The notes beneath the pieces were generated by a model. The model searched no databases and was not told the origin of the DNA. It was given only the letters and a program-made list of their open reading frames with translations. Source: an uncultured Vampirovibrio sp. (GTDB lineage: Bacteria; Cyanobacteriota; Vampirovibrionia; Gastranaerophilales; Gastranaerophilaceae). Taken from it: 64,000 nt of DNA. Position 1 is the stretch's first letter, and each line of letters begins with the position of its first letter. This document shows, one piece after another, positions 25,991-34,785 of the stretch. The translations under genes and the position numbers were made by a program. The stretch spans positions 1 through 64,000 of the forward strand of contig CAJTXT010000005.1 of NCBI GenBank assembly GCA_910583875.1, in the 5' to 3' direction.

Positions 25991-27216
25991 TATTTTGTCC
26001 TTGAAGCTAAGTTGTTAACGATATCTTGCGGAGTTACATTATGTAATGCCATAAATGTAAGCATGTGATATGCTAAATCACTTGCTTCCCATTCTAAACC
26101 ATCGCCAAGTTCAAAGTTAACAGATTCAAATGCTTCTTCCATAACTTTTCTCTTTAATTTAAATTCATCATTAAACAATTTTGTTGTATAAGAACCTTCG
26201 GGAAGTTTAGCTTTTCTGTCTAAAAGTAAATTATATAATTCATTTATGCAAAATTCTCTGTCTTCAAAGCAGGAATATCTTCCTGTATGACAGGCAGGTC
26301 CGTTTTGTTTAACTTTAAACAATAATGCATCTTGATCACAATCAAATTTAGCACTTATTAATTCTTGAGTATTTCCTGATGTTAATCCTTTCGTCCAAAG
26401 TTCGTTTCTTGAACGGCTCCAATAAGTTGCTAAACCTTCAGACAATGATTTTTTCAAAGATTCTTTATTAGAATAAGCAAGCATTAATACTTGTTTTGTT
26501 TCTACATCTTGAACAATTGTAGGAATTAAACCGTTTTGTTTTTCAAAATCCATAACAGCAATATAAGCATCTTCAAGGTTAATTGCACCTGTATAAATAC
26601 TCATACCTAATTGAGTTGAAATATTCATTTTAACAAGAGTTTTAATTTCATCAATTGTAGAAATGCCGCCAGCGGCAATCAAGGTTTTATTTGTCAGACT
26701 TCTGATTTTTTTAATTGCTTCAATATCAGTGCCTTGCATCATGCCTTCTTTATCAACAATAGTATATAAATAACCTGCGCAGAAGTTATCAAAACGTTTG
26801 ATATATTCTTCAGGAGTTGCATTTACTTGTGTTGTCCAGCCTTCAACTGTTATTTTCCCTTGTTTTGAATCTATTGCAACAAGTACTTTATCTTTAGGTA
26901 ATTTTGATAAAAATTCTTCATTAGCAGCAGTACCGATAATAATTTGTTTTGCACCGTTTGCTAATATTCTTTTTGCTTTTTCTTTGTCTCTTATTCCTCC
27001 GCCGACTCTGCAATGGGCGATTTTACAGATTTCTTTTATAAGAGCTTCATTATCACCCTTATTCATAGCTGCATCTAAGTCAATTACGCTAATTTCACCA
27101 AAACGAGAATAATATTTTGCAAGTTCTAATACATTTTCTTTTTCAAGAACTTTTTCTTTTCCCTGTCTTAGTTGAACTGCTTTTCCGTCCATTAAGTCAA
27201 TACTTGGAATAATCAT
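25990..27216 (-). CDS. Fusion of HisA with the bifunctional HisI-HisE enzyme
   Basis: 408 residues from MIIPSIDLMDGK (start 27216; AAAGGT upstream; an in-frame start seven codons earlier is less likely). Residues 1 to about 230 are HisA, the ProFAR isomerase TIM barrel (SIDLMDGKAVQLRQG, VGGGIRD, AAGGISTIDEI). Residues about 235-325 are HisI, PRA-CH, with EPTIV-like PTIVQDVETKQVLMLAY, TYWSRSRNELW, SGNTQ and zinc-type CDQDALLF and ACHTGRYSCF. Residues about 325-408 are HisE, PRA-PH (EEAFESV, EASDLAYHMLTFM). So steps 2, 3 and 4 of histidine synthesis, which are consecutive, sit on one chain. Overlaps hisD by one base. Confidence 0.95.
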   Translation of the reverse strand: MIIPSIDLMDGKAVQLRQGKEKVLEKENVLELAKYYSRFGEISVIDLDAAMNKGDNEALIKEICKIAHCRVGGGIRDKEKAKRILANGAKQIIIGTAANEEFLSKLPKDKVLVAIDSKQGKITVEGWTTQVNATPEEYIKRFDNFCAGYLYTIVDKEGMMQGTDIEAIKKIRSLTNKTLIAAGGISTIDEIKTLVKMNISTQLGMSIYTGAINLEDAYIAVMDFEKQNGLIPTIVQDVETKQVLMLAYSNKESLKKSLSEGLATYWSRSRNELWTKGLTSGNTQELISAKFDCDQDALLFKVKQNGPACHTGRYSCFEDREFCINELYNLLLDRKAKLPEGSYTTKLFNDEFKLKRKVMEEAFESVNFELGDGLEWEASDLAYHMLTFMALHNVTPQDIVNNLASRTK

Positions 27217-27274
27217 AATTTTACCTTTCTTTTTCAAGTTAGATTATATGTCAAACATGTGGAATTTAATACTT

Positions 27275-27457
27275 AAAAAAATATTGAATAATGTAAGAGT
27301 TTTATTTTGGGTATCATTGAAGGAATAATTTAATTTTCTTTAGTGAAACAGACAACAAAGCACGGCTCTCTTTAGCCGTGCACAAGTTGAACTTAAGAAA
27401 ATAATTATTCATGAACCGATACCTAAAATAAAACTCTTATATTTTTCAATATTTTTT
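27275..27457 (+). repeat. Armed structured element, family 2 copy B (102-nt core)
   Basis: Core 27316-27417 with ATTGAAGGAATAATT at the start, a perfect GCACGGCT/AGCCGTGC apical stem (27359-27380) and GAATAATT/AATTATTC closing pairs. Arms 27275-27315 and 27418-27457 form a 40-nt inverted repeat including AAGAGTTTTATTTT, with three or four mismatches. This copy lies between two divergent genes, so it cannot simply be a terminator. Confidence 0.85.
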
Positions 27458-27543
27458 ATCCATACTGAATAATTTTCGCTATGGCATAAAATTTTATTTT
27501 GATGTTATAATTGAATTATAAATTATATTAAAAGGAGAAATTA

Positions 27544-28647
27544 ATGAGAGTTCTTGTTGGAATGTCAGGCGGTGTAGATTCTTCTGTAGCAGCACTTCTT
27601 CTAAAAGAACAAGGTTATGAAGTAATCGGAGCGACCATGCTCACTTGGGGCAAGAGTGATTTCTTTAATAATTTGAAAGATAAATTAGATTTAAATCAAG
27701 ATAAAAATTATACACATGGGGCGTGTTTATGCCCCAAAGAAGATGATGATGTTTCATCTGCAAAAGCTGTTGCAGATAAACTTGGCATAGAATTTCATAC
27801 AATAGATTGCTCTAAAGATTATGAAGAAATAGTTATTAATTATTTCAAAAATGAATATATGGCAGGCAGAACTCCAAACCCTTGTGTGTGCTGCAACCGT
27901 TCAATAAAATTCGGAGTTTTCCCTGAACTTGCTAAAAAAGCAGGTATTCAGTTTGATAAATTTGCCACAGGTCATTATGCAAGAATTGAAAAAGAAAACG
28001 GAAGATATATTCTTAAAAGAGGAATAAATCCTAAAAAAGACCAATCATACTTTTTATATGGATTAAATCAAGAGCAGTTATCTAAAATTTTAATGCCTTT
28101 AGGCGGATACACAAAAGAAGAAATAAGAGATATCGCCCGTAATTTCGGACTTGAAGTTGCAGATAAACCAGACAGCCAGGATTTTTATAATGGTGATTAT
28201 AACGATATTTTGGAAGCACAGCCTAAAGAAGGTAATATTGTTGATATTAACGGCAAAATTTTGGGTAAACATCAAGGATTTTGGAATTATACAATAGGTC
28301 AAAGAAAAGGTATTGGCGTTGCAGCCGCAGCTCCATTATATGTTATTGAACTAAAAAAAGATACAAATGAAGTTGTTGTTGCATATAAAGAAAATTCTTT
28401 GAATAAAGGACTTATTGCTTCCGAGGTTTCTTTCAGCGCAATTGAAACACTAACAGAACCAAGGAATTGCAAAGTAAAGATTCGTTCCTCTCAAGAACCA
28501 AAAGAAGCAGTTATAAAGCTTTTACAAAACGGTAAAGTTGAAGTTATGTTTAACGAACTTCAACCGCCGATTGCGACAGGTCAATCTGCCGTATTTTACG
28601 ATAATGACATTGTTTTAGGCGGAGGCATAATAGAAGAAGTACTATGA
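27544..28647 (+). CDS. mnmA: tRNA-specific 2-thiouridylase
   Basis: 367 residues; installs sulfur at U34 of tRNA-Lys, Glu and Gln. PP-loop GMSGGVDSSVAALLL (6-20), NPCVCCNRSIKFG (112-124), ATGHYARI, KDQSYFLYGLNQEQL and GQRKGIGV. The position of the second disulfide-partner Cys (E. coli Cys199) is Tyr215 in KPDSQDFYNGDY, while Cys114, 116 and 117 cluster and GACLCPK adds two more. This is a cysteine layout different from E. coli and could support an Fe-S cluster. AAAGGAG precedes the ATG, and TATAAT at 27506-27511 is a likely -10. It overlaps bioB by 4 bp. Confidence 0.94.
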   Translation: MRVLVGMSGGVDSSVAALLLKEQGYEVIGATMLTWGKSDFFNNLKDKLDLNQDKNYTHGACLCPKEDDDVSSAKAVADKLGIEFHTIDCSKDYEEIVINYFKNEYMAGRTPNPCVCCNRSIKFGVFPELAKKAGIQFDKFATGHYARIEKENGRYILKRGINPKKDQSYFLYGLNQEQLSKILMPLGGYTKEEIRDIARNFGLEVADKPDSQDFYNGDYNDILEAQPKEGNIVDINGKILGKHQGFWNYTIGQRKGIGVAAAAPLYVIELKKDTNEVVVAYKENSLNKGLIASEVSFSAIETLTEPRNCKVKIRSSQEPKEAVIKLLQNGKVEVMFNELQPPIATGQSAVFYDNDIVLGGGIIEEVL

Positions 28648-29555
28648 ATAAAGAAGAATTGCTTAAACTTTATAATATGGATTTAGATGAACTTTTAAAA
28701 ATTTCATCTAAATATGTAAAAAACGATGTTGAATTTTGCTCCTTAGTGAATGCAAGAAGCGGGAAATGCTCTCAAAATTGCAAATACTGTGCACAAAGTT
28801 CACACTATAGAACCGATATTGAAGAATATCCACTTATAAAAACAGAAGAAGTTATAAAAGCGGCAAATGAGGCTAAAGAAAACGGTGTAATTCGTTTTGC
28901 GGTTGTTACATCAGGTAAATCTCCCGATGAAGAAAATTTTGACAAAATTTTGGAATTTATTGATGAATTAAACAAATTAGAAGGCATAAGAAGCTGTGCA
29001 TCAATTGGTATTTTAAATGAAGAACAAGCAAAATTATTAGCACAGCACGGTTTAAAAAGATTTCATCATAATATAAATACATCAGAGTCATATTATGGCG
29101 AAATATGTACAACACACAGTTGGCAAGACAGATTAAATACCTGCAAGCTTGTTAAAAAATATGGTATGGAACTTTGCTGCGGTGTAATTTTAGGTATGGG
29201 TGAAGCGATTGAACAGCGTATTGAAATGGCGCTTGAGTTGAGTGAAATAGAACCTGAATCTATACCGATTAATATCTTAATGCCTATTCCAAAAACACCA
29301 TTTGAAAACTATCATGACAAAATAGATGAAGAAAATGTACTAAGAACGCTTGCAATATTTAAAATAGCAAATCCCAATTCTATTTTAAGATTTTGCGGCG
29401 GAAGGATGAGGCTTTCAAACGAAAATCAAGAACTAGCTCTAAAAACCTGTGTTGAAGGACTTATGACAGGAAACTACCTGACAACAACAGGCAAAAGCCC
29501 AAAAGAAGATATAGAAACAGTAAAAAAGTTAAAGAAACATCTTGTAACGATATAG
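28644..29555 (+). CDS. bioB: Biotin synthase
   Basis: 303 residues; radical SAM enzyme inserting sulfur into dethiobiotin. Radical SAM motif CSQNCKYC (Cys42, 46, 49) sits in NARSGKCSQNCKYCAQSSHY. IRSCASIGIL, HNINTSESYYGEICTTHSW, ELCCGVILGMGE and RFCGGRMRL provide the expected second-cluster cysteines and Arg. No other bio genes are nearby, so dethiobiotin must be made elsewhere or imported. Start overlaps mnmA by 4 bp; cysK follows 9 bp later. The three genes together are sulfur-related. Confidence 0.94.
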   Translation: MNKEELLKLYNMDLDELLKISSKYVKNDVEFCSLVNARSGKCSQNCKYCAQSSHYRTDIEEYPLIKTEEVIKAANEAKENGVIRFAVVTSGKSPDEENFDKILEFIDELNKLEGIRSCASIGILNEEQAKLLAQHGLKRFHHNINTSESYYGEICTTHSWQDRLNTCKLVKKYGMELCCGVILGMGEAIEQRIEMALELSEIEPESIPINILMPIPKTPFENYHDKIDEENVLRTLAIFKIANPNSILRFCGGRMRLSNENQELALKTCVEGLMTGNYLTTTGKSPKEDIETVKKLKKHLVTI

Positions 29556-29563
29556 AGGTAAAA

Positions 29564-30487
29564 ATGAAAATTTATAATAACTTAATTGAATTAATCGGAA
29601 ATACTCCGCTTGTAAAAATAAATAAAATGAATGACGGTTATGCTGACATTGCGGTAAAAGTCGAATATTTCAATCCCGCAGGTTCAATCAAAGACAGAGC
29701 AGCACTCAGCATGATTGAAGAAGCTGAAAAGCAAGGAATTATTAAAGCAGGTGAAACAGTAATTATAGAGCCTACAAGCGGCAATACAGGTATCGGACTT
29801 GCACTTGTTGCACTAATAAAAGGCTACAGACTAATTTTAACAATGCCAGAAACAATGAGCAAAGAACGCCGTGATGTATTAAAAGCTTATGGGGCTGAAC
29901 TTGTATTAACAGAAGGCTCAAAAGGTATGCAAGGAGCTGTTGATAAAGCCGAAGAACTTCACAAAGAAATAAAAAATTCTTTTATCCCGCAGCAATTCAA
30001 TAATCCTGCTAACCCTAAAATCCATTATGAAATAACTGCAGAAGAAATATGGAAAGATACCGACGGGAAGGTTGATATTGTTGTAGCCGGCGTTGGTACA
30101 GGCGGAACAATTTCAGGTATAGCAAAGAAATTAAAAGAAAAAAATCCAAATATAAAAGCTGTTGCAGTAGAACCGTTTTCATCACCGGTATTATCAAAAG
30201 GACAGGCAGGTCCTCACCAAATTCAAGGTATCGGAGCTAATTTTGTACCTCAAAATTATAATGCAGAAGTAGTTGACGAAATTATAACGGTTAAGAATGA
30301 AGACGCAGTTCAAACAGCACGTGAAATAGCAAAACAAGAAGGTATCTTTGCAGGTATTTCATCAGGTGCAGCACTTTGGGCAGCTATTAAACTTTCAAAA
30401 CGCGAAGAAAACAAAGGAAAACTTATTGTTGCCATTTTACCAGATACTGGAATGCGTTATCTTTCAAGTGTAATGTTTCAAGATTAA
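29564..30487 (+). CDS. cysK: Cysteine synthase A
   Basis: 307 residues; PLP enzyme making cysteine from O-acetylserine and sulfide. PLP-lysine Lys43 in NPAGSIKDRAA, EPTSGNTGIGLALV, the phosphate-binding VAGVGTGGTISGIA and the C-terminal GISSGAALWAA. A ribosome binding site GAGGT precedes the ATG. Last of the mnmA-bioB-cysK unit; it would supply cysteine, the sulfur source for the two upstream enzymes. A repeat element begins two bases after the stop codon. Confidence 0.96.
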   Translation: MKIYNNLIELIGNTPLVKINKMNDGYADIAVKVEYFNPAGSIKDRAALSMIEEAEKQGIIKAGETVIIEPTSGNTGIGLALVALIKGYRLILTMPETMSKERRDVLKAYGAELVLTEGSKGMQGAVDKAEELHKEIKNSFIPQQFNNPANPKIHYEITAEEIWKDTDGKVDIVVAGVGTGGTISGIAKKLKEKNPNIKAVAVEPFSSPVLSKGQAGPHQIQGIGANFVPQNYNAEVVDEIITVKNEDAVQTAREIAKQEGIFAGISSGAALWAAIKLSKREENKGKLIVAILPDTGMRYLSSVMFQD

Positions 30488-30488
30488 T

Positions 30489-30780
30489 ACATAAGAAATA
30501 TTATTGATAGATATTATCATTAACTCGGTTTCTGAAATACACGAAAAAAATAAATTTTTCGTGTATTTCAATTATTAAGCCTTATGTTTTCTAAGTTAAT
30601 AATAACTGTCATGCTGAACTTGTTTCAGCATCTTAGATTTATAAAAGATGTCATATTAACTTATTTATTAATAAATAGTAAGATGCTGAAACAAGTTCAG
30701 CATGACAGGAAAGTTTAATAAATTTTATTTCAAGTTTTTTTAAATTTTTTTAAAAAGACTATCAATAATATTTCTTATGT
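30489..30780. mobile_element. 292-bp terminal-inverted-repeat element (MITE-like), intact copy
   Basis: Bounded by a 22-bp (26 with flanking AATA/TATT) inverted repeat, ACATAAGAAATATTATTG at the left and its complement at the right. Inside are two nested hairpins: GAAATACACGAAA/TTTCGTGTATTTC (about 30532-30570) and the inverted pair of TGCTGAACTTGTTTCAGCA modules (30609-30632, 30680-30704). Its reverse complement recurs at 11953-12216. It fills the gap between the convergent cysK and mtnN genes, starting two bases after one stop codon and ending two before the other. No reading frame; any transposase would have to act in trans. Confidence 0.75.
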
Positions 30781-30781
30781 A

Positions 30782-31498
30782 TTATATATGCTTTAATAAA
30801 TACTCAATAGCGGATGAAGATAACTCCGCCATTTCTGTTTCAACAAATTCATGAGCCTCTGCTGCGCAATCATCTGCAAGGTCAGAAATTGCTCTTACTA
30901 TTACAAACGGAACATTATTAACACTTGCAACTTGTGCAATTGCAGCACCTTCCATTTCAACGGCAGAAGCATTAAAGGTATCTCTAATTTCTTTCTTTTT
31001 ACTCATATCAGAAACAAAGCAATCACCAGTTGCAATAACACCTTTATGAACATTTATATTCGGAGCGGAAGCTTCAACAGCTTGAATAAAGGCATTAACA
31101 AGTTTTTCATCAGAATAAAATTTTGTAGGTTTATCAGGATTAACCCCTGTGCACATATAGCCTTTTGCATAACCGATTGCTGATACATCAAAATCATATT
31201 GAACAAATTCAGTACCCACAACCAAATCACCTACAGACAAACCGCAAGCAATTCCGCCGCCGATACCTGTATTTATAATATAATCCGGATTAAATTTATC
31301 TATAATATATTGCGTGCATAATGCCGCATTTACCTTGCCGACTCCGCTTTTTACAACTATTACATTATGATTGTGGAGTTTTCCCACATAAAACTTTAAT
31401 GCGCCTGCTTCTACAATTTTTGCCTCACTAAGTTTTGCTTTTAATTGATTAACTTCGCAATCCATTGCACCAATTATACCAATAGTTTTATTCTGCAT
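30782..31498 (-). CDS. mtnN: 5'-methylthioadenosine/S-adenosylhomocysteine nucleosidase
   Basis: 238 residues; hydrolyses methylthioadenosine and S-adenosylhomocysteine. IGIIGAMDCEVNQL at the start with the catalytic Glu region, INTGIGGGIACGLSVGDLVVG, ATGDCFVSD and VEMEGAAIAQVA, AISDLAD with the catalytic Asp. It overlaps luxS by 11 bp; together they run SAH to homocysteine plus DPD, the AI-2 precursor, via S-ribosylhomocysteine. Confidence 0.95.
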   Translation of the reverse strand: MQNKTIGIIGAMDCEVNQLKAKLSEAKIVEAGALKFYVGKLHNHNVIVVKSGVGKVNAALCTQYIIDKFNPDYIINTGIGGGIACGLSVGDLVVGTEFVQYDFDVSAIGYAKGYMCTGVNPDKPTKFYSDEKLVNAFIQAVEASAPNINVHKGVIATGDCFVSDMSKKKEIRDTFNASAVEMEGAAIAQVASVNNVPFVIVRAISDLADDCAAEAHEFVETEMAELSSSAIEYLLKHI

Positions 31499-31949
31499 AA
31501 GTCATTTTCTCCACATTCCAACTTTTTAAAACTTCACTCATATCAATAGCAATTTGCTTTGCGCCTTCTAAATCATGCTCTAAATAATTTCCACATTCTT
31601 CTTTTTTTGTTCCTGGGATTTCACCCTTAAATCCTTTTATAAACTCAAAACATTCTTGAATAATTTCTAACGCTTGAGCATGTGTTATTTTATCTCTGAC
31701 AAGAAAATAAAAACCTGTTCTGCAGCCCATAGGCCCGATATAAATAACATTTGAAGCTAATTTTGTATTTCTTGCATAAGTTGCAAACAAATGTTCAAAT
31801 GTATGCATTGCTGCATTTTGAAGATAATCTCCGCCGTTTGGCTTTTTCATTCTTATATCGTAAGTAACTATATCGCCGTCAATTCTTGATATGTACATCC
31901 CTTTTTCTAAGGTATCGTGGTTTACTTTAAAGCTTGCAATTGTTTCCAT
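31488..31949 (-). CDS. luxS: S-ribosylhomocysteine lyase
   Basis: 153 residues; iron-dependent enzyme releasing homocysteine and the AI-2 precursor. Metal site HTFEH (His49, Glu52, His53) with Cys119 in KKEECGNYLEHDL, and catalytic Cys76 in GPMGCRTGFYF. AAGGAGAAAGC precedes the ATG. The leader contains a stem GTTGGGTT/AACCCAAC (31971-31988). It is first in the luxS-mtnN unit. Its primary role is likely methyl-cycle salvage; signalling is not shown by the sequence. Confidence 0.96.
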   Translation of the reverse strand: METIASFKVNHDTLEKGMYISRIDGDIVTYDIRMKKPNGGDYLQNAAMHTFEHLFATYARNTKLASNVIYIGPMGCRTGFYFLVRDKITHAQALEIIQECFEFIKGFKGEIPGTKKEECGNYLEHDLEGAKQIAIDMSEVLKSWNVEKMTYAE

Positions 31950-32119
31950 GCTTTCTCCTTAATAATTTTGTTGGGTTAAAACCCAACCTACAATTTATAG
32001 TATATAAGGTTTTTATTATTTTAAAAAGCTAATTTTTAGAAAATGTTCTCATTTTGCCTTACAAAAAAGGAAATTGCAAAACAGTTATGTTAAAATATTT
32101 TATAATTTTAGAAGGTTTT

Positions 32120-32908
32120 ATGAAAAATATTATATTAACAGTTTTATTTCTTTTACTTTTTATTTGGGCTTTTTTTATTGAACCAAATATGCTTACCGTA
32201 ACGAAATACCAAGTTCAAGATAAAGAACTGAGCGGAATAAAGATAGTCTTTGTAAGTGATTTGCACATAAAACCACATCAAAAAAAGAGACTGCAAGAAA
32301 TTATTGGATTAATTAATAATCAAAATGCCGATATGGTACTTTGCGGTGGGGATTTGGTAAGCGGACATAATAAATTATTAACGATGCCTATTGAGAAAAT
32401 TGCTGTTGAACTACAAAACATAAAATCTAAATATGGTTTCTATACTATTTTAGGTAATCATGACCAATACATAGGTACTGATTATATTATTGAGACTCTT
32501 AAAAACAATAAAATTAATGTTCTTTACAATTCTAACGTTAAAGTTAATGTTAATGGAAAAGACATTTATATTGCAGGAATTCAGTATAAACCAAAGAATA
32601 TGATTCCAATAGAAAAATCTCTTGAGAATACAAAATCTCCTGTGATAATGTTGACTCATTCTCCTGATGAAATCAGAAAGATTCCTGATTGTGTCAACTT
32701 AATCCTTGCAGGACATACACATGGCGGTCAAATTGTTATACCTGTAATCGGACCAATATTAACAGGTTCTCAATATCATAATTTATATGCTTACGGTCAA
32801 ATTAATGAAAACGGTAAAAAACTTATTACAACAAGAGGTATTGGGGTTAGTATTTTACCTTTTAGATTGAACTGTCCACCTGAAATTGTTGTAATTGAAT
32901 TTAAATAA
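32120..32908 (+). CDS. Membrane-anchored metallophosphoesterase
   Basis: 262 residues from ATG 32120, which has GAAGG upstream (the frame extends 22 codons more). An N-terminal membrane helix (IILTVLFLLLFIWAFFI) is followed by a calcineurin-like phosphoesterase: VSDLHIKPH, CGGDLVSG, LGNHDQY, LTHSPDE and AGHTHGGQI. This is the YkuE/YaeI type, some members of which hydrolyse UDP-diacylglucosamine in lipid A synthesis (LpxG). Substrate here is not determinable. Convergent with the tRNA-Lys gene and sharing its terminator. Confidence 0.88.
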   Translation: MKNIILTVLFLLLFIWAFFIEPNMLTVTKYQVQDKELSGIKIVFVSDLHIKPHQKKRLQEIIGLINNQNADMVLCGGDLVSGHNKLLTMPIEKIAVELQNIKSKYGFYTILGNHDQYIGTDYIIETLKNNKINVLYNSNVKVNVNGKDIYIAGIQYKPKNMIPIEKSLENTKSPVIMLTHSPDEIRKIPDCVNLILAGHTHGGQIVIPVIGPILTGSQYHNLYAYGQINENGKKLITTRGIGVSILPFRLNCPPEIVVIEFK

Positions 32909-32950
32909 AAATATTAATATCAACCTAGATATTAAAAACAGACAAAATAA

Positions 32951-32974
32951 AAAAGCCTCGGTTTCGAGGCTTTT
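32951..32974. terminator. Bidirectional terminator between metallophosphoesterase and tRNA-Lys
   Basis: AAAAGCCTCG and CGAGGCTTTT form a 10-bp stem with a four-base loop, flanked by A-run and T-run on both strands. It serves the plus-strand gene ending at 32908 and the minus-strand tRNA. Confidence 0.85.
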
Positions 32975-32978
32975 AAAA

Positions 32979-33054
32979 TGGTGCGTCTGGCGCGATTCGA
33001 ACGCGCGACCTATCCCTTAAAAGGGGAGTGCTCTACCTGCTGAGCTACAGACGC
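32979..33054 (-). tRNA. tRNA-Lys (TTT)
   Basis: Minus strand. Acceptor GCGTCTG pairs with CAGACGC, D arm GCTCAGCAGGTAGAGC, anticodon loop CTTTTAA with anticodon TTT, T arm GCGCGTTCGAATCGCGC, discriminator A; CCA is encoded at 32979-32981. A promoter TTGACT (complement 33098-33103), 17-nt spacer, TAATGT (33075-33080) lies upstream. The outermost pair of the anticodon stem (C-T) is mismatched. Confidence 0.95.
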
Positions 33055-33111
33055 ATTTGTCTATCTCCTTTATTACATTACCAAGAACATTTTTTAGAGT
33101 CAACTGTTTTT

Positions 33112-33239
33112 TTGAAAAAAATAAAAATAAGAAAGAGAGTAAAGATATTAATTTCGAAGTCCATTGATTTTAGGTATCGCGAAATCACAGGACGAGAAGT
33201 TAATATCTTTACTCTCTTTCTTATTTTTATTTTTTTCAA
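33112..33239. repeat. Armed hairpin element, family 1 copy D (loop AGGTATCGCG)
   Basis: Core 33163-33189, starting ATTGATTTT and ending CACA. Arms 33112-33162 and 33190-33239 make a 50-nt inverted repeat, perfect apart from a few bases next to the core (TTTCGAAGTCC against its partner). It lies directly beside copy E and just upstream of the tRNA-Lys promoter. Confidence 0.85.
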
Positions 33240-33344
33240 CGAAATTCGAAAAGGTATAATAAAAAAGTTTTAACCACCATTGATTTTGTGTAAGCTAAAA
33301 TCACAGGTGGTTAAAACTTTTTTATTATACCTTTTCGAATTTTT
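33240..33344. repeat. Armed hairpin element, family 1 copy E (loop GTGTAAGCT)
   Basis: Core 33279-33305. Arms 33240-33278 and 33306-33344 form an inverted repeat of about 37 nt, containing TTCGAAAAGGTATAATAAAA. It abuts copy D and lies 6 bp from the purA stop codon, so it may terminate purA. Confidence 0.85.
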
Positions 33345-33350
33345 AAAACA

Positions 33351-34646
33351 TTACTTAAAAGGATTTTCCAATATAATTGTTTGCTCTCTATCAGGACCGA
33401 CACTAACTATCTTAATAGGAATACCAACTAATTCTTCTAATTTATTCAAATAAATTTTAGCATTTTCTGGAAGTTCATCCATAGATTTAGCTTTTGAAAT
33501 ATCTGTATTCCAACCTTTGTATGTTTCATAAACAGGTTCAAGATATTTGTGCATGTTAATATTTGTTGGATAATCCTTATAAATTTTACCGTCGCGTTTA
33601 TCTTTATAAGCTACACAAACTTTTAATTCATCAAAAGTATCAAATACATCAAGTTTAGTAATAGCCATTTCGGTAAGACCGCCAACTAATACACAGTATC
33701 TTGATAATACAGCGTCAAACCATCCGCAGCGTCTTGGACGACCTGTTGTTGTACCAAATTCACCGCCGATAGTACGAATTTTTTCGCCTGTTTCGTCAGT
33801 TAACTCTGTTACAAAAGGACCTTCGCCAACTCTTGTAATATATGCTTTTGTTACACCAATTACATTTTCAATATGAGTAGGTCCAATTCCACTTCCTGTA
33901 GCAGCGCCGCCGCCAATAGGGCTTGAACTTGTTACATAAGGGTATGTACCATAATCTATATCAAGCATGATACCTTGTGCACCTTCAAATAAGATTTTTT
34001 TATCTTCTTTTAATGCTGATGAAAGTTTATCAACCCATTCATCACAAACATAAGGTCTGAAAATTTCAGCATATTTCTTACAATATTCAAGCATTTCTTC
34101 TTTTGAATATGTTTTTGTTCCGTAAACTTTTTCAAGCATTTTATTTTTTAACGGAAGAATAGCGTCTAAACGTGCATTTAAGGATTCTTCATCATATAAG
34201 TCTTGGATTTTTAAAGCGTATCTGCCGATTTTATCTGAATAAGTAGGCCCGATACCTTTTTTTGTTGTGCCAATTTTATTTTTACCGGATGTACTTTCGC
34301 TAATTCCGTCAATATCAATATGATATGGAAGTGTAATTGTAGCCAAAGGGCTTATTTTAAGTGAAGAAAGATTAACACCTCTTTCAATAAGTTCTTGAGT
34401 TTCCTGTAAAAATGTTTCAGGATGAATAACTGTGCCTGCACCTATAAAGCAAAATTTATTATTGTATAAAACTCCGGAGGGTATTAAATGAAATTTATAA
34501 GTTTCATTATTTGCAACAACGGTGTGACCTGCATTGCATCCACCTTGATATCTGATAATAACATCAGCGTATTCAGCTAAAAGATCAGTAATTTTAGCTT
34601 TTCCTTCATCACCCCATTGTGCTCCGACTACAACAGTGTTTTTCAT
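33351..34646 (-). CDS. purA: Adenylosuccinate synthetase
   Basis: 431 residues; GTP-dependent step from IMP toward AMP. VGAQWGDEGKAKITDLL at the N-terminus differs from the usual GDEGKGK by Ala for the second Gly. Other motifs are normal: RYQGGCNAGHTVV, GTTKKGIGPTYSDK, LFEGAQGIMLDIDYGTYPYVTSS (abbreviated), TTTGRPRRCGWFDA and the Arg-rich C-terminal region. AAAGG precedes the ATG, and TATAAT on the minus strand (complement 34684-34689) is a likely -10. Confidence 0.96.
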   Translation of the reverse strand: MKNTVVVGAQWGDEGKAKITDLLAEYADVIIRYQGGCNAGHTVVANNETYKFHLIPSGVLYNNKFCFIGAGTVIHPETFLQETQELIERGVNLSSLKISPLATITLPYHIDIDGISESTSGKNKIGTTKKGIGPTYSDKIGRYALKIQDLYDEESLNARLDAILPLKNKMLEKVYGTKTYSKEEMLEYCKKYAEIFRPYVCDEWVDKLSSALKEDKKILFEGAQGIMLDIDYGTYPYVTSSSPIGGGAATGSGIGPTHIENVIGVTKAYITRVGEGPFVTELTDETGEKIRTIGGEFGTTTGRPRRCGWFDAVLSRYCVLVGGLTEMAITKLDVFDTFDELKVCVAYKDKRDGKIYKDYPTNINMHKYLEPVYETYKGWNTDISKAKSMDELPENAKIYLNKLEELVGIPIKIVSVGPDREQTIILENPFK

Positions 34647-34785
34647 AAAAACAACCTTTCTTAAACATGGCTCTTACTGATTTATTATAAAACAAAGAGA
34701 GAGAAGAGTAAAAAATTAGATATTTTCCAGCAAATTATATACAACATTACACTAAAATAGATAAAGTTGTCACACGCAATTTATT

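Noticed and set aside
30489..30780. Insertion sequence
   Set aside because: Inverted ends are present but no transposase frame exists; called a MITE-like element instead.
31950..32053. SAM or SAH riboswitch before luxS-mtnN
   Set aside because: Only a simple eight-pair stem is visible; none of the conserved cores of those riboswitches is present.
33351..34646. purA as inactive because of GDEGKAK in place of GDEGKGK
   Set aside because: All other catalytic regions are intact and the gene has a normal promoter; Ala for Gly at this position is probably tolerated.
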